DNA of 64,000 bases from Gracilariopsis chorda (Eukaryota; Rhodophyta; Florideophyceae; Gracilariales; Gracilariaceae), in assembly GCA_003194525.1 (NCBI GenBank), contig NBIV01000123.1, forward strand, positions 153,401 to 217,400, read 5' to 3'. Position 1 is the first letter of the stretch; every line of letters starts with the position of its first letter. The notes beneath the pieces are model-generated. The model did no database searches and was not told where the DNA came from. It worked only from the letters and a program-made list of their open reading frames with translations. A program made the translations under genes and the position numbers. Below, in pieces: positions 21,155 through 31,690 of the stretch.

Positions 21155-24100
21155 ATGTTTTCAACCCTTGCGTTTGTCGCACCTAGTGCGCTGGGAGCCA
21201 GTACCTTCGTAGGGGCGGAGGTCAGGTCAAATGTTCGTATCCATTCCGCTTTTCCAGCTGTGCACACAGCTACTCGCAAAACCAATCGCCTCAATGTATC
21301 CATGACCGCATTGTCCGACAAACAAACGGCTACTGCGGGTAGTACAGACAATCCGGACGGTATCGACTACAAGACCTACGATTACGTCGGAGTATGGGGT
21401 TTCAGCCCCCTCTCCAACACGAACTGGTTTGCTGCCGGCTCTTCTACCCCGGGTGGCATCACTGATTGGACGGCTACAATGAATGTCAACTTCGACCGTA
21501 TCGACAATCCGTCCATCACTGTCCAGCATCCCGTTCAGGTTCAGGTCACGTCATACAACAACAACAGCTACAGGGTTCGCTTCAACCCTGATGGCCCTAT
21601 TCGTGATGTGACTCGTGGGCCTATCCTCAAGCAGCAACTAGATTGGATTCGAACGCAGGAGCTGTCAGAGGGATGTGATCCCGGAATGACTTTCACATCA
21701 GAAGGTTTCTTGACTTTTGAGACCAAGGATCTAAGCGTCATCATCTACGGAAATTTCAAGACCAGAGTTACGAGAAAGGCTGACGGCAAGGTCATCATGG
21801 AAAATGATGAAGTTGGAACTGCATCGTCCGGGAACAAGTGCCGGGGATTGATGTTCGTTGATAGATTATACGGTAACGCTATCGCTTCCGTCAACAAGAA
21901 CTTCCGCAACGACGCGGTCAAGCAGGAGGGATTCTATGGTGCAGGTGAAGTCAATTGTAAGTACCAGGACACCTACATCTTAGAACGCACTGGAATCGCC
22001 ATGACAAATTACAACTACGATAACTTGAACTATAACCAGTGGGACCTTAGACCTCCGCATCATGATGGTGCCCTCAACCCAGACTATTATATTCCAATGT
22101 ACTACGCAGCACCTTGGTTGATCGTTAATGGATGCGCCGGTACTTCGGAGCAGTACTCGTATGGATGGTTCATGGACAATGTCTCTCAATCTTACATGAA
22201 TACTGGAGATACTACCTGGAATTCTGGACAAGAGGACCTGGCATACATGGGCGCGCAGTATGGACCATTTGACCAACATTTTGTTTACGGTGCTGGGGGT
22301 GGGATGGAATGTGTGGTCACAGCGTTCTCTCTTCTACAAGGCAAGGAGTTCGAGAACCAAGTTCTCAACAAACGTTCAGTAATGCCTCCGAAATACGTCT
22401 TTGGTTTCTTCCAGGGTGTTTTCGGGACTTCTTCCTTGTTGAGAGCGCATATGCCAGCAGGTGAGAACAACATCTCAGTCGAAGAAATTGTAGAAGGTTA
22501 TCAAAACAACAATTTCCCTTTCGAGGGGCTCGCTGTGGACGTGGATATGCAAGACAACTTGCGGGTGTTCACCACGAAGGGCGAATTTTGGACCGCAAAC
22601 AGGGTGGGTACTGGCGGGGATCCAAACAACCGATCGGTTTTTGAATGGGCACATGACAAAGGCCTTGTTTGTCAGACAAATATAACTTGTTTCCTGAGGA
22701 ATGATAACGAGGGGCAAGACTACGAGGTCAATCAGACGTTAAGGGAGAGGCAGTTGTACACGAAGAACGACTCCCTGACGGGTACGGATTTTGGAATGAC
22801 CGACGACGGCCCCAGCGATGCGTACATCGGTCATCTGGACTATGGGGGTGGAGTAGAATGTGATGCACTTTTCCCAGACTGGGGACGGCCTGACGTGGCC
22901 GAATGGTGGGGAAATAACTATAAGAAACTGTTCAGCATTGGTCTCGACTTCGTCTGGCAAGACATGACTGTTCCAGCAATGATGCCGCACAAAATTGGCG
23001 ATGACATCAATGTGAAACCGGATGGGAATTGGCCGAATGCGGACGATCCGTCCAATGGACAATACAACTGGAAGACGTACCATCCCCAAGTGCTTGTAAC
23101 TGATATGCGTTATGAGAATCATGGTCGGGAACCGATGGTCACTCAACGCAACATTCATGCGTATACACTGTGCGAGTCTACTAGGAAGGAAGGGATCGTG
23201 GAAAACGCAGACACTCTAACGAAGTTCCGCCGTAGCTACATTATCAGTCGTGGTGGTTACATTGGTAACCAGCATTTCGGGGGTATGTGGGTGGGAGACA
23301 ACTCTACTACATCAAACTACATCCAAATGATGATTGCCAACAATATTAACATGAATATGTCTTGCTTGCCTCTCGTCGGCTCCGACATTGGAGGATTCAC
23401 CTCATACGACAATGAGAATCAGCGAACGCCGTGTACCGGGGACTTGATGGTGAGGTATGTGCAGGCGGGCTGCCTGTTGCCGTGGTTCAGGAACCACTAT
23501 GATAGGTGGATCGAGTCCAAGGACCACGGAAAAGACTACCAGGAGCTGTACATGTATCCGAATGAAATGGATACGTTGAGGAAGTTCGTTGAATTCCGTT
23601 ATCGCTGGCAGGAAGTGTTGTACACGGCCATGTACCAGAATGCGGCTTTCGGAAAGCCGATTATCAAGGCTGCTTCGATGTACAATAACGACTCAAACGT
23701 TCGCAGGGCGCAGAACGATCATTTCCTTCTTGGTGGACATGATGGATATCGCATTCTGTGCGCGCCTGTTGTGTGGGAGAATTCGACCGAACGCGAATTG
23801 TACTTGCCCGTGCTGACCCAATGGTACAAATTCGGTCCCGACTTTGACACCAAGCCTCTGGAAGGAGCGATGAACGGAGGGGACCGAATTTACAACTACC
23901 CTGTACCGCAAAGTGAATCACCAATCTTCGTGAGAGAAGGTGCGATTCTCCCTACCCGCTACACGTTGAACGGTGAAAACAAATCATTGAACACGTACAC
24001 GGACGAGGATCCGTTGGTGTTTGAAGTATTCCCCCTCGGAAACAACCGTGCCGACGGGATGTGTTATCTTGATGATGGCGGTGTGACCACCAATGCTGAA

Positions 24101-24421
24101 GACAATGGCAAGTTCTCTGTCGTCAAGGTGGCAGCGGAGCAGGATGGTGGTATGGAGACGATAACGTTTACGAATGATTGCTATGAGTACGTTTTCGGTG
24201 GACCGTTCTACGTTCGAGTGCGCGGCGCTCAGTCGCCGTCGAACATCCACGTGTCTTCAGGAGCGGGTTCTCAGGACATGAAGGTGAGCTCTGCCACTTC
24301 CAGGGCTGCGCTGTTCAATGACGGGGAGAACGGTGATTTCTGGGTTGACCAGGAGACAGATTCTCTGTGGCTGAAGTTGCCCAACGTTGTTCTCCCGGAC
24401 GCTGTGATCACAATTACCTAA
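21155..24421 (+). CDS. Alpha-1,4-glucan lyase (GH31), plastid-targeted
   Basis: The enzyme cleaves starch or glycogen chains from the non-reducing end by elimination, giving 1,5-anhydrofructose. In red algae it starts the anhydrofructose path of floridean-starch breakdown. The ATG at 21155 gives 1088 residues. An upstream in-frame TTG at 21125 is not a plausible eukaryotic start. Residues 1-50 are a Ser/Ala/Arg-rich transit peptide ending before TALSDKQ, the mature N-terminus I recall for the Gracilariopsis enzyme, leaving 1038 residues. The GH31 nucleophile is D603 (FVWQDM; mature D553). The acid/base is D715 (WVGDNST; mature D665). Both numbers fit the published enzyme as I remember it. No intron or lesion is seen. 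It stands at the right edge of a transposon-rich tract, with an AATAAA at 24892 downstream. Confidence 0.97.
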   Translation: MFSTLAFVAPSALGASTFVGAEVRSNVRIHSAFPAVHTATRKTNRLNVSMTALSDKQTATAGSTDNPDGIDYKTYDYVGVWGFSPLSNTNWFAAGSSTPGGITDWTATMNVNFDRIDNPSITVQHPVQVQVTSYNNNSYRVRFNPDGPIRDVTRGPILKQQLDWIRTQELSEGCDPGMTFTSEGFLTFETKDLSVIIYGNFKTRVTRKADGKVIMENDEVGTASSGNKCRGLMFVDRLYGNAIASVNKNFRNDAVKQEGFYGAGEVNCKYQDTYILERTGIAMTNYNYDNLNYNQWDLRPPHHDGALNPDYYIPMYYAAPWLIVNGCAGTSEQYSYGWFMDNVSQSYMNTGDTTWNSGQEDLAYMGAQYGPFDQHFVYGAGGGMECVVTAFSLLQGKEFENQVLNKRSVMPPKYVFGFFQGVFGTSSLLRAHMPAGENNISVEEIVEGYQNNNFPFEGLAVDVDMQDNLRVFTTKGEFWTANRVGTGGDPNNRSVFEWAHDKGLVCQTNITCFLRNDNEGQDYEVNQTLRERQLYTKNDSLTGTDFGMTDDGPSDAYIGHLDYGGGVECDALFPDWGRPDVAEWWGNNYKKLFSIGLDFVWQDMTVPAMMPHKIGDDINVKPDGNWPNADDPSNGQYNWKTYHPQVLVTDMRYENHGREPMVTQRNIHAYTLCESTRKEGIVENADTLTKFRRSYIISRGGYIGNQHFGGMWVGDNSTTSNYIQMMIANNINMNMSCLPLVGSDIGGFTSYDNENQRTPCTGDLMVRYVQAGCLLPWFRNHYDRWIESKDHGKDYQELYMYPNEMDTLRKFVEFRYRWQEVLYTAMYQNAAFGKPIIKAASMYNNDSNVRRAQNDHFLLGGHDGYRILCAPVVWENSTERELYLPVLTQWYKFGPDFDTKPLEGAMNGGDRIYNYPVPQSESPIFVREGAILPTRYTLNGENKSLNTYTDEDPLVFEVFPLGNNRADGMCYLDDGGVTTNAEDNGKFSVVKVAAEQDGGMETITFTNDCYEYVFGGPFYVRVRGAQSPSNIHVSSGAGSQDMKVSSATSRAALFNDGENGDFWVDQETDSLWLKLPNVVLPDAVITIT

Positions 24422-25744
24422 AGGGGGATGGACAAAGTGGATGGAGTGTTTAGCAGCTGTGCACTTTGGGGTGATGAAGTGTTCGTTGAGCAATGGCCAT
24501 TAGTGGCTATTAATTAATAGTAAGTTCGAAGCGATTGTGCTGTTGTGTGCATTGAGGTGATGGTAACACGTGTTGATGAGTGCACATCGTTGAGTAAAAT
24601 GCGTTTGTTGTTTATGAGCTGTGCGTGTGTTTGCTCACAGTTGTTGGGTGAAGGGTTAGCAGTCGGAAGGGCTTTACTTGAGACGAATTTTTTGCGAAAA
24701 AGGTGGCCAAAGTTGAGAAAAACCTGTTTTTCTTTTTTGTAATTAGCCCAATTTTGGTTTTGTAAAAATTTGACTTCTAATACAGATGCAAATTAATGCA
24801 GAAAACAGAGTATGTCTATCAAGATGTCAATTGCAGGAGCTTTGGGTTTTGGGAGTGCCAAAATCGGCATAAATGTACCCTTCGTAGCTTGAATAAAGTG
24901 GCTGCAAACTTGAATGTGAAGTACTCAAGGGTAAAAGCTTTTGCGTCTTCCGATTAGAAGAAAGAATTTACATTTTTTAATGTCTTTGATGTGTTGCAGG
25001 TTAAGCCCTTCTGACTGCTCAACGGTACAGTGCAAGTTGATGTGGGCGGAGGCATGAATGAGGAATGAGGTTGCAGAAGACGTGGCACAAGTGTAACGCG
25101 GAATCGTGGACTGCGTAGGGCACTGGGATACGCACAGTGCACTCGCGGGGGTGGTGCCGAAGTACAGCCTCGCTTTTGCGCTGTGCGTTGAACCGTTTAT
25201 TCGAGTGGTATGTACTGTAACTGGAGGCTGGGGCGAGCGTCGCTGAGGGCGAATACCACGCGTATATGTTCCGTTGCGCACAGCAGGGAGCGGTGGGAAA
25301 CGCAAATGCGTCAGGTCGAGCGTGGGAGAGCAATGGCTGTTTCCAAATGGGCACAGCATACGCGTCCATTCGTCTGGACAGCTGAAGAGCGGCGGCGCAG
25401 CGGCGATTGGACGAGGCCAGCCCACGTGTACTTCGTGGATGGCAGTTGGCCGCACAAAAGCCAACGCGAGGAGAGCCCGCAATAGTTGCGCTGTAGACAC
25501 GTACGCATGGCGCCATGGCGGGCGCAGATCGGCGCTTGTATGAAACACGCCATTGTCGCATTGCGTTAGCGCGCGCAGCGCCCAGTGCGCGGCTCAGCTT
25601 GGCCACACGCCACCCGGCTGGCTGTTCCAAAGGCGCTGTCGTAGCGTCACTGCCGTGTTTCACGCCGAGTTGTGGCATAGTGCTTTTGGTTACCGCAGCT
25701 ACGCTGCCTGCTGCCAGTGCGCGTTCGTGCCTTGCTTGTGCGTC
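24422..25744. other. Intergenic region after glucan lyase
   Basis: The first 500 bases are AT-rich, with an AATAAA at 24892-24897 that could end the lyase transcript. From about 25,000 the DNA becomes GC-rich and frames open on both strands. None shows a motif, and overlapping frames on opposite strands indicate a composition effect. Confidence 0.45.
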
Positions 25745-26287
25745 ATGACCGCTCTCGACGTTTCACCGCTATTACCAGCCGCGTCCAACTTGCGTTGCCG
25801 CACCCCGCCGCCGGACGGCCACGGCGCGGACGCCCAACCGCCGTCGTTCAGCAACTACCTGTGCCGCAAGCACGCCAGGCTGTGGTCCACGCTCAACAGC
25901 CACCCGTTCGTGTGCAGTTTCATCGAGGAGCGCCACCCGGGCACTCTGAGGCGCACGCGCGCAAACACGCGTCTCAACAAGAAAGTGGCGCCCGCGCGCG
26001 ACAGCTGCCTGTGCGCCGGCCGCGCACGCTGTCACGCGTGCTCGTCGCCCGCGCGCAGGACGAGCGCCGCGCAGAAGCTGCTGCGACGAAGACGCGTCCA
26101 CTTTCAACACACCGTGGAGGTGTTCTCGCACGCCCTGCAGTCGCAAGTGGTGCAACGCTCCATTCGCTTCGCGCCGCCGCGCGCGCCGCGCGGCGCCGAG
26201 CGCGACGCGCGCGCGCGACGGCCGGATGCGAACGCGCCGCAGTCGCTTGCGGGCAAATGGTTGCTGCGACGCTCATCCGCTTCGTGA
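25745..26287 (+). CDS. Hypothetical basic protein with RVxF-like motif
   Basis: I do not recognise a family. The ATG at 25745 opens 180 codons ending in TGA at 26287. The frame is open further upstream, but the ATG before MTALDVSPLL is the first good start. The N-terminal half (SFSNYLCRKHARLWSTLNSHPF) looks like ordinary folded sequence. The C-terminal half is Arg/Ala rich and includes LRRRRVHFQHTVEVFSHAL, in which RVHF fits the [RK]-V-x-F docking motif for protein phosphatase 1. The DNA is very GC-rich, and an opposite-strand frame overlaps, so it may not be real. Transcript data would decide. Confidence 0.35.
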   Translation: MTALDVSPLLPAASNLRCRTPPPDGHGADAQPPSFSNYLCRKHARLWSTLNSHPFVCSFIEERHPGTLRRTRANTRLNKKVAPARDSCLCAGRARCHACSSPARRTSAAQKLLRRRRVHFQHTVEVFSHALQSQVVQRSIRFAPPRAPRGAERDARARRPDANAPQSLAGKWLLRRSSAS

Positions 26288-26380
26288 TTTGCGCACGTCC
26301 GCTAACTTGGCTTGCACCGCCCAGGCGCAATGCGCTTGGCGGCGATGGGTTACCGTATCACATTTTGCATTTAGTTCGTT

Positions 26381-26668
26381 CTGCTTAACTGCTGTCATAG
26401 ACCACCCACGCACATGTAAAGAGCTTCCGTTGTGATGCATTTCTGTCCGTCCTGCTTAACTGCTGTCATAGACCACCCACCCACATGTAAAGAGCTTCCG
26501 TTGTGATGCATTTCTGTCCGTCCTGCTTAACTGCTGTCATAGACCACCCACCCACATGTAAAGAGCTTCCGCTGTGATGCATTTCTGTCCGTCCTGCTTA
26601 ACTGCTGTCATAGACCACCCACCCACATGTAAAGAGCTTCCGTTTTGATGCATTTCCGTCCGTCCTGC
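26381..26668. repeat. Tandem array, four copies of a 71-bp unit
   Basis: Units start at 26381, 26452, 26523 and 26594 (CTGCTTAACTGCTGTCATAG) and end in TTTCTGTCCGTC. Copies differ at only a few positions (CACGCAC/CACCCAC, CCGTTG/CCGCTG/CCGTTT, CTGTCC/CCGTCC). There are no spacers. The array lies 450 bp upstream of the P4-ATPase start. Such an array may be a minisatellite, or may affect the promoter if transcription factors bind each unit. Confidence 0.93.
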
Positions 26669-27121
26669 GCGCGCTTGCCAACTGTTGTTCGCTTGGAGAT
26701 GCACCCGCGCTGACAGTTGGCTCCGCTGTAAAGTGCCGCTCGTCTGTCGGGGTGGCCATGTGGCCAAGTGAAACACCGCTTTAATTCGCTACTGTCAACG
26801 CGTTGTTGCTGCGTGCGCGTGCCGTTCTGTTCAGCGCTGCCGCTTCGCGGCCTCCCCCGCCCGCTCACTCCCAAAACAAACAACCTCTCCGTGTCCATTT
26901 GCACCAAAAACTCCACATCAACTCCCGTCAGCACCTCCCCACCAATTTCCTCCCCTCCATCCTCCTTACACACACTCTCTCCTTCCCCCCCCTTCCCCCT
27001 CCTCCCCCCACCCCCCTCTTCCCCTCCTTCCACACACTAACTCCAAAACTCCAAACCTGTACCCTCAACTCCTCACAAACTACACCGCCCCCCCTTGTAT
27101 CACTAAAAACTCCCTCCCAAT
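26669..27121 (+). promoter_or_regulatory. Promoter and C-rich 5' leader of the P4-ATPase gene
   Basis: From about 26,840 to 27,120 the + strand is almost free of G and rich in C and T with ACT/CTC repeats, typical of an untranslated leader. The start context is CCAATATGTCC. No clear TATA box is seen. The transcription start is not visible from sequence. Confidence 0.5.
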
Positions 27122-30100
27122 ATGTCCAATCGAGACCGTCCGCGCGAGAAACGACGCGTCGGTTTCCGACTCAACCCCGCCGAAGAATCCCCACAACCTC
27201 CAGACACCTCCTTCATGATGCTTCGCGACGACGAAGCAGAGCGTCTAGCAGGACGTGTGCAACAGGATGCCACCAACAACCACGAGTCCACAAATGACAC
27301 CGACCAACACCAAACCTCCTTTCTGCCCAAGTTGTCCGCGCGCGAACTCGCCGGAATGGCGGACAAGTCCATTCAAAGAGCGCAAATGTTGGGTGGACGA
27401 GCCGTAACTCGAGCCGCGGGCTTGGCCAGAGTTGGTCGACTTCCCAGTTTAGCCGCCATAACAGCCTTTGGTGGCAAACGCGCTCCCGTTGAAGATGACG
27501 CCTCACATCGTGACGAAGACGATGATGATGCTAGTCCCGGACGCCGTTTGTCCACGCTTTCAGCTGCCGGCTTGCATGCGCTCAGAAGACGCGCCCCAGA
27601 ACCGGATCTTCGCACCGTTCGCATCAACGATGAGTCAGCCAATTCACACTTTCCTAGTAACTACGTGTCTACTACAAAGTACTCCCTGTGGAGTGCGTTG
27701 CCCTTGTTCTTGTACGAGCAGTTTACTCGTTTTAGTAACGCCTATTTCTTGATGGTGGGTATTGGATACACTATTAATGCTATCACGCCCATCTTTACCG
27801 TCGGCCGGTATTCCACTTTGTGGGTCCTTGCTGTCGTTGTTTCCATATCAGGAGTTAAGGAAGGTTTAGAGGATTATCATCGTTACAAGGAGGATCGCCG
27901 AGTCAATCGTGCAATTACTCATGTCGTCGGAAGCTCTCGCGAAGAAGATCAGTGGGCCACTGTACGCGTTGGCGATATTCTTAAGGTCTACGAAAGTGAG
28001 CACCTTCCCGCAGATATCGTGCTTGTTGCGTCGTCTAGCGATGATGGTATTGCCTACATTGAGACCAAACAGCTTGACGGCGAGAGTAATCTCAAGGTTA
28101 AGGCTGTTCCGCAAGCTATATCAAAGTCGTTTGTATCCGAATCTAGCGCACTTCTGGTTCGCGGCCGCATTGAGTGTGAAGCCCCGAATGACCGTCTGTA
28201 CAAGTTCAACGGACGAATGTTCCTGGAGAAGAATGGGGTACCCACAGATCCGTCAGAACCCATTCCGTTGGGTCCGGAGAATATCATGATTCGCGGTTCC
28301 TCTCTTCGCAATACTGATTGGGTTATGGGAATTGTTGTTAACACCGGTAGAGATACCAAACTTATGCAGAACATGAAGCCTAGACCCCGGAAGAACTCTC
28401 GCTTGGAGAGGGAGACCAATAAGCACTACTTCTTGACCCTCCTTCTTCAGATTTGCGTCGTTGTAGCGCTTACAATCCAGAATAGTCGTATCTGTCAGGA
28501 ACTGTTTGACGACGACACGCCGCGTGCTTGGTATTTGTTCGAAAAGGACGGATGCAGTCCGAAAGACTCGTTCTTGCGGTTTTTTACCTTCTTTCTTACC
28601 TTCGCCGCCCTTATTCCTATTTCGCTGTACGTTTCTATGGAGATTGTTAGAGGCTTCCAGGTATACTTTATTGAAAGAGATCGTCACATTATCGACCCTG
28701 AAAATGGCGTTAAGACGGAGGTTCGCACGTCAAATCTCAACGAGGAGCTTGGTATTGTTCAACATCTGTTTACGGATAAGACGGGAACGCTTACTGCCAA
28801 CCGAATGGAATTCAAAAAGTGCTCTATCGCAGGTCGTGTGTACGAAATGGCTGATAAACCGAACGACGGAGCCACGAGCATGCGCGAGCTAAAGGAAGCC
28901 TTGCAAGCGGGACCAGAGTCATCTGCTGTGCGCCACTTCTCCGTACCAGAACTGGAAGGTGCTTCAATCACAATGCGTCTGCTTGCTATATGCCATTCGG
29001 TTGTTGCCGAGTATGTCAACCCGAGTGATGACGCAAGCGAGCACAACACCGATGTTAGTGAAGGGAGCAGTGGTATTCGGCAGCGAATGCTCCGGAGGCG
29101 TAGAAACAAGAATGGTGGGCGGGTAGCAACTGATCTGGGAACCCAAAACGATCCCTCCAGGGAGAGCGCAGCGTCTATGCTCACCATCCAGAGCAAGCAG
29201 ACTGGAAGCGGCTACGAAGATGCCCAGCGTGAGGCCAGCTCACTAGGTGACTCCGCAGCTGGTGGAGCGTTGCTGAACTACCAAGCCTCTTCTCCAGATG
29301 AGGCTGCGCTGGTGCAAGCCGCTAGAGCACAGGGATTCACCTTCCTCTCAAGATCAAACAAGGACCTTGTTGTGGAAGTTTTTGGAAAGCAAGAGACGTA
29401 CCAGCTGCTAGAGGTTATCGAGTTTGATTCCACTCGAAAGAGAATGAGCGTAATTACAAGAGATCCAGACGGTCAAGTTCGCATCTTCACAAAAGGTGCA
29501 GATGCTATAATCTTCGACAGACTGGCACCGGGACAGCAAGAGGCTTATGAGTCTACCGAGCTCCACCTTCATGAGTTTGCAGTTGAAGGCCTTCGGACTC
29601 TTTGTCTTGCTTACGCGGATCTGGATGACGACTGGTTTGACGAATGGCGTCACAGATATCGCGTGGCGGCCTCTGAATTGACTAATCGTGACGAGGCCAT
29701 GGCGAAGGTTGCAGATGAGGTAGAAACAAACCTCACGTTAATCGGAGCAACAGCAATTGAGGACAAGCTCCAGGACGGTGTCCCAGACACATTGCAGAAG
29801 CTTGAACAGGCCGGAATTAAGATATGGGTGCTCACTGGCGACAAGCAAGAGACCGCTATCAACATCGGGCTCTCATGCGGAGCCATTGACGAAGGGATGG
29901 ACGTCGTTATCGTGAATGAAGATAATCTTGAAGACACAGCTGCTCAACTTGATCGGGCCTTGGGACGGTGGGGAGCAATGGTACAGTCCGATCGCAGTAT
30001 GGAAAAGAAATTCGGTATCGTCATAGACGGACAGACGCTTCACTACGCTCTGGAGGAGGGGCTACAGAAGAAGCTCATGGTGGTTACTAGAATGGCGAGA

Positions 30101-31690
30101 TCTGTGATTGCATGCCGGGTGAGTCCTAAACAGAAGACTGAAATAGTGGAACTGGTCAGGAAGAACGAGCCGCAGCAGGTAACGCTTGCTATTGGCGATG
30201 GAGCTAATGATGTTGGAATGATTCAGGCTGCACATGTCGGTGTTGGCATCGTCGGGCTGGAGGGACAAGAAGCTAAACTCGCGTCTGATTACTCAATTTC
30301 TCAGTTTAGATTCTTGGGTCGCCTGATGTTGGTCCATGGCCGCTGGAACTACAAGCGTCTTGTGAAACTCGTGTTGTACACTATTTACAAGAACGCATGT
30401 CTTACGCTGTGTGAGATTTACTGGGCAACTCAATCTGCATATTCTGGACAACCCCTTTTGGATCCATGGATGGGTGGCTTGTACAGCGTTGCGCTCACGT
30501 CGCTGCCTCCAATTGTATTGGGTATATTCGACCAGGAGCTCACAGCAGAGTACGCTCTCACGTTCCCGGAGATATATTCCAAGGGGCAGCGCAGCACGGC
30601 ATACAACTACAGGGTGTTCATCAGCTGGCTTAGTGCGGCGTTGTGGCAGTCGGCCGTGATCTTCTTCATTTGTTTCTGGGGATTTGGCGATATACCTTCC
30701 AGCAATGGACAAATGTTTGGAATGTGGCCGTTTGGGACAGTGGTTTTCTCTGCAGTTATAGTCAATGTGCATATCACGCTATTGGTGTACCAAAGCTCAT
30801 GGACAAAACTGACCGCCTTTCTCTACGTAGTATCGTTCTTATCGTGGTTCCTGCTCGGTTCTCTGTTTTCATGGCGGCCGATAGCTCTAACTGGCGCACT
30901 GTCGCCGCCGCTCTACGCCGTGACTCATCGTATTTTTGCTGATGCGCGATTTTGGCTGGTGATTATGCTGTGTCCCGTGGTTACTGCCACACCTACTCTG
31001 TTGTGGAAGTACAGCAAGCGACGAAGGCGACCAAATTTGAAGATGATCGTGCAGAGAATGTTGCGTTCTGGGTTGACTCGAGAGGAGATCACCGGCGAAG
31101 CGCAGAGGCCGTTACACCGAGCGCCTAGTTACGATCCAAAGAGACCGGCTACTCCTTCGGGCCCTGTGACTTTTGTCTTCAAGGGAGAGCGAGAGTATCA
31201 GTTTTCTGGGTTCAATTTTGATGCTGGTGAGACTGGTGCAGTGCTACGGCATACGTTCCATTCACCTCGTGGAGTACGACGGAGGCACATGCAAAGGTTG
31301 AAACGATCTGGGAGTGATCCTGACCTGGATGTGCGAGGACTTGGAGAATCGAGGCCGAGAGACCAGCGTGATATTAGGGGGGATATGACGAGTGTGTGGG
31401 TGCAGGGTCATGCGGCGACGAACTTTGGGGACAGAGAGGAGAGGGGCGGTGTGGCCGACGGACAAGACAGTAATGCACCTTTGTTTCTGGCTTCTGATTT
31501 TGCAGAGGTCGACGTGCAGCAGCGCGGTCAGCATCGACGTGCTATCAGTGATGGTGCTGTGTTGGTGGAGGATCGCTATCAACGGCTGGGTGAAGCGGAT
31601 GAGGCAGGAGCAGGAGGGTACGGAGGTGGAGGATATGGAGCGAACCTGTCCAGTGATGATAATGATGACGACGTGGAGAGAGCACGTTAA
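27122..31690 (+). CDS. P4-type ATPase, phospholipid flippase (Drs2/ATP8/ATP11 family)
   Basis: It moves aminophospholipids from the outer to the inner leaflet of endomembranes or plasma membrane using ATP. The protein has 1522 residues, long for the family because of a ~170-residue N-terminal and a ~200-residue glycine-rich C-terminal tail. The first membrane pair follows residue ~185 (SALPLFLYEQFTRFSNAYFL). The P4-specific PISL motif is at 499-502, where cation pumps have PEGL. The phosphorylated Asp is D552 (DKTGTLTANRM). KGAD, TGDKQETAINIG and the hinge GDGANDVGMIQ (D1026) follow, and then six C-terminal membrane segments. A Ser/Gly-rich insert at ~640-700 lies in the nucleotide-binding domain. 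It normally works with a Cdc50 subunit, which is not in the window. No introns. Confidence 0.97.
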   Translation: MSNRDRPREKRRVGFRLNPAEESPQPPDTSFMMLRDDEAERLAGRVQQDATNNHESTNDTDQHQTSFLPKLSARELAGMADKSIQRAQMLGGRAVTRAAGLARVGRLPSLAAITAFGGKRAPVEDDASHRDEDDDDASPGRRLSTLSAAGLHALRRRAPEPDLRTVRINDESANSHFPSNYVSTTKYSLWSALPLFLYEQFTRFSNAYFLMVGIGYTINAITPIFTVGRYSTLWVLAVVVSISGVKEGLEDYHRYKEDRRVNRAITHVVGSSREEDQWATVRVGDILKVYESEHLPADIVLVASSSDDGIAYIETKQLDGESNLKVKAVPQAISKSFVSESSALLVRGRIECEAPNDRLYKFNGRMFLEKNGVPTDPSEPIPLGPENIMIRGSSLRNTDWVMGIVVNTGRDTKLMQNMKPRPRKNSRLERETNKHYFLTLLLQICVVVALTIQNSRICQELFDDDTPRAWYLFEKDGCSPKDSFLRFFTFFLTFAALIPISLYVSMEIVRGFQVYFIERDRHIIDPENGVKTEVRTSNLNEELGIVQHLFTDKTGTLTANRMEFKKCSIAGRVYEMADKPNDGATSMRELKEALQAGPESSAVRHFSVPELEGASITMRLLAICHSVVAEYVNPSDDASEHNTDVSEGSSGIRQRMLRRRRNKNGGRVATDLGTQNDPSRESAASMLTIQSKQTGSGYEDAQREASSLGDSAAGGALLNYQASSPDEAALVQAARAQGFTFLSRSNKDLVVEVFGKQETYQLLEVIEFDSTRKRMSVITRDPDGQVRIFTKGADAIIFDRLAPGQQEAYESTELHLHEFAVEGLRTLCLAYADLDDDWFDEWRHRYRVAASELTNRDEAMAKVADEVETNLTLIGATAIEDKLQDGVPDTLQKLEQAGIKIWVLTGDKQETAINIGLSCGAIDEGMDVVIVNEDNLEDTAAQLDRALGRWGAMVQSDRSMEKKFGIVIDGQTLHYALEEGLQKKLMVVTRMARSVIACRVSPKQKTEIVELVRKNEPQQVTLAIGDGANDVGMIQAAHVGVGIVGLEGQEAKLASDYSISQFRFLGRLMLVHGRWNYKRLVKLVLYTIYKNACLTLCEIYWATQSAYSGQPLLDPWMGGLYSVALTSLPPIVLGIFDQELTAEYALTFPEIYSKGQRSTAYNYRVFISWLSAALWQSAVIFFICFWGFGDIPSSNGQMFGMWPFGTVVFSAVIVNVHITLLVYQSSWTKLTAFLYVVSFLSWFLLGSLFSWRPIALTGALSPPLYAVTHRIFADARFWLVIMLCPVVTATPTLLWKYSKRRRRPNLKMIVQRMLRSGLTREEITGEAQRPLHRAPSYDPKRPATPSGPVTFVFKGEREYQFSGFNFDAGETGAVLRHTFHSPRGVRRRHMQRLKRSGSDPDLDVRGLGESRPRDQRDIRGDMTSVWVQGHAATNFGDREERGGVADGQDSNAPLFLASDFAEVDVQQRGQHRRAISDGAVLVEDRYQRLGEADEAGAGGYGGGGYGANLSSDDNDDDVERAR

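Noticed and set aside
25019-26155. Long minus-strand frames in the GC-rich region before the flippase gene
   Set aside because: They overlap + strand frames, lack motifs and are rich in Arg, Ala and Ser, as expected from base composition.
26381-26668. CRISPR-like array
   Set aside because: The repeats are directly tandem with no spacers, and the host is a eukaryote.
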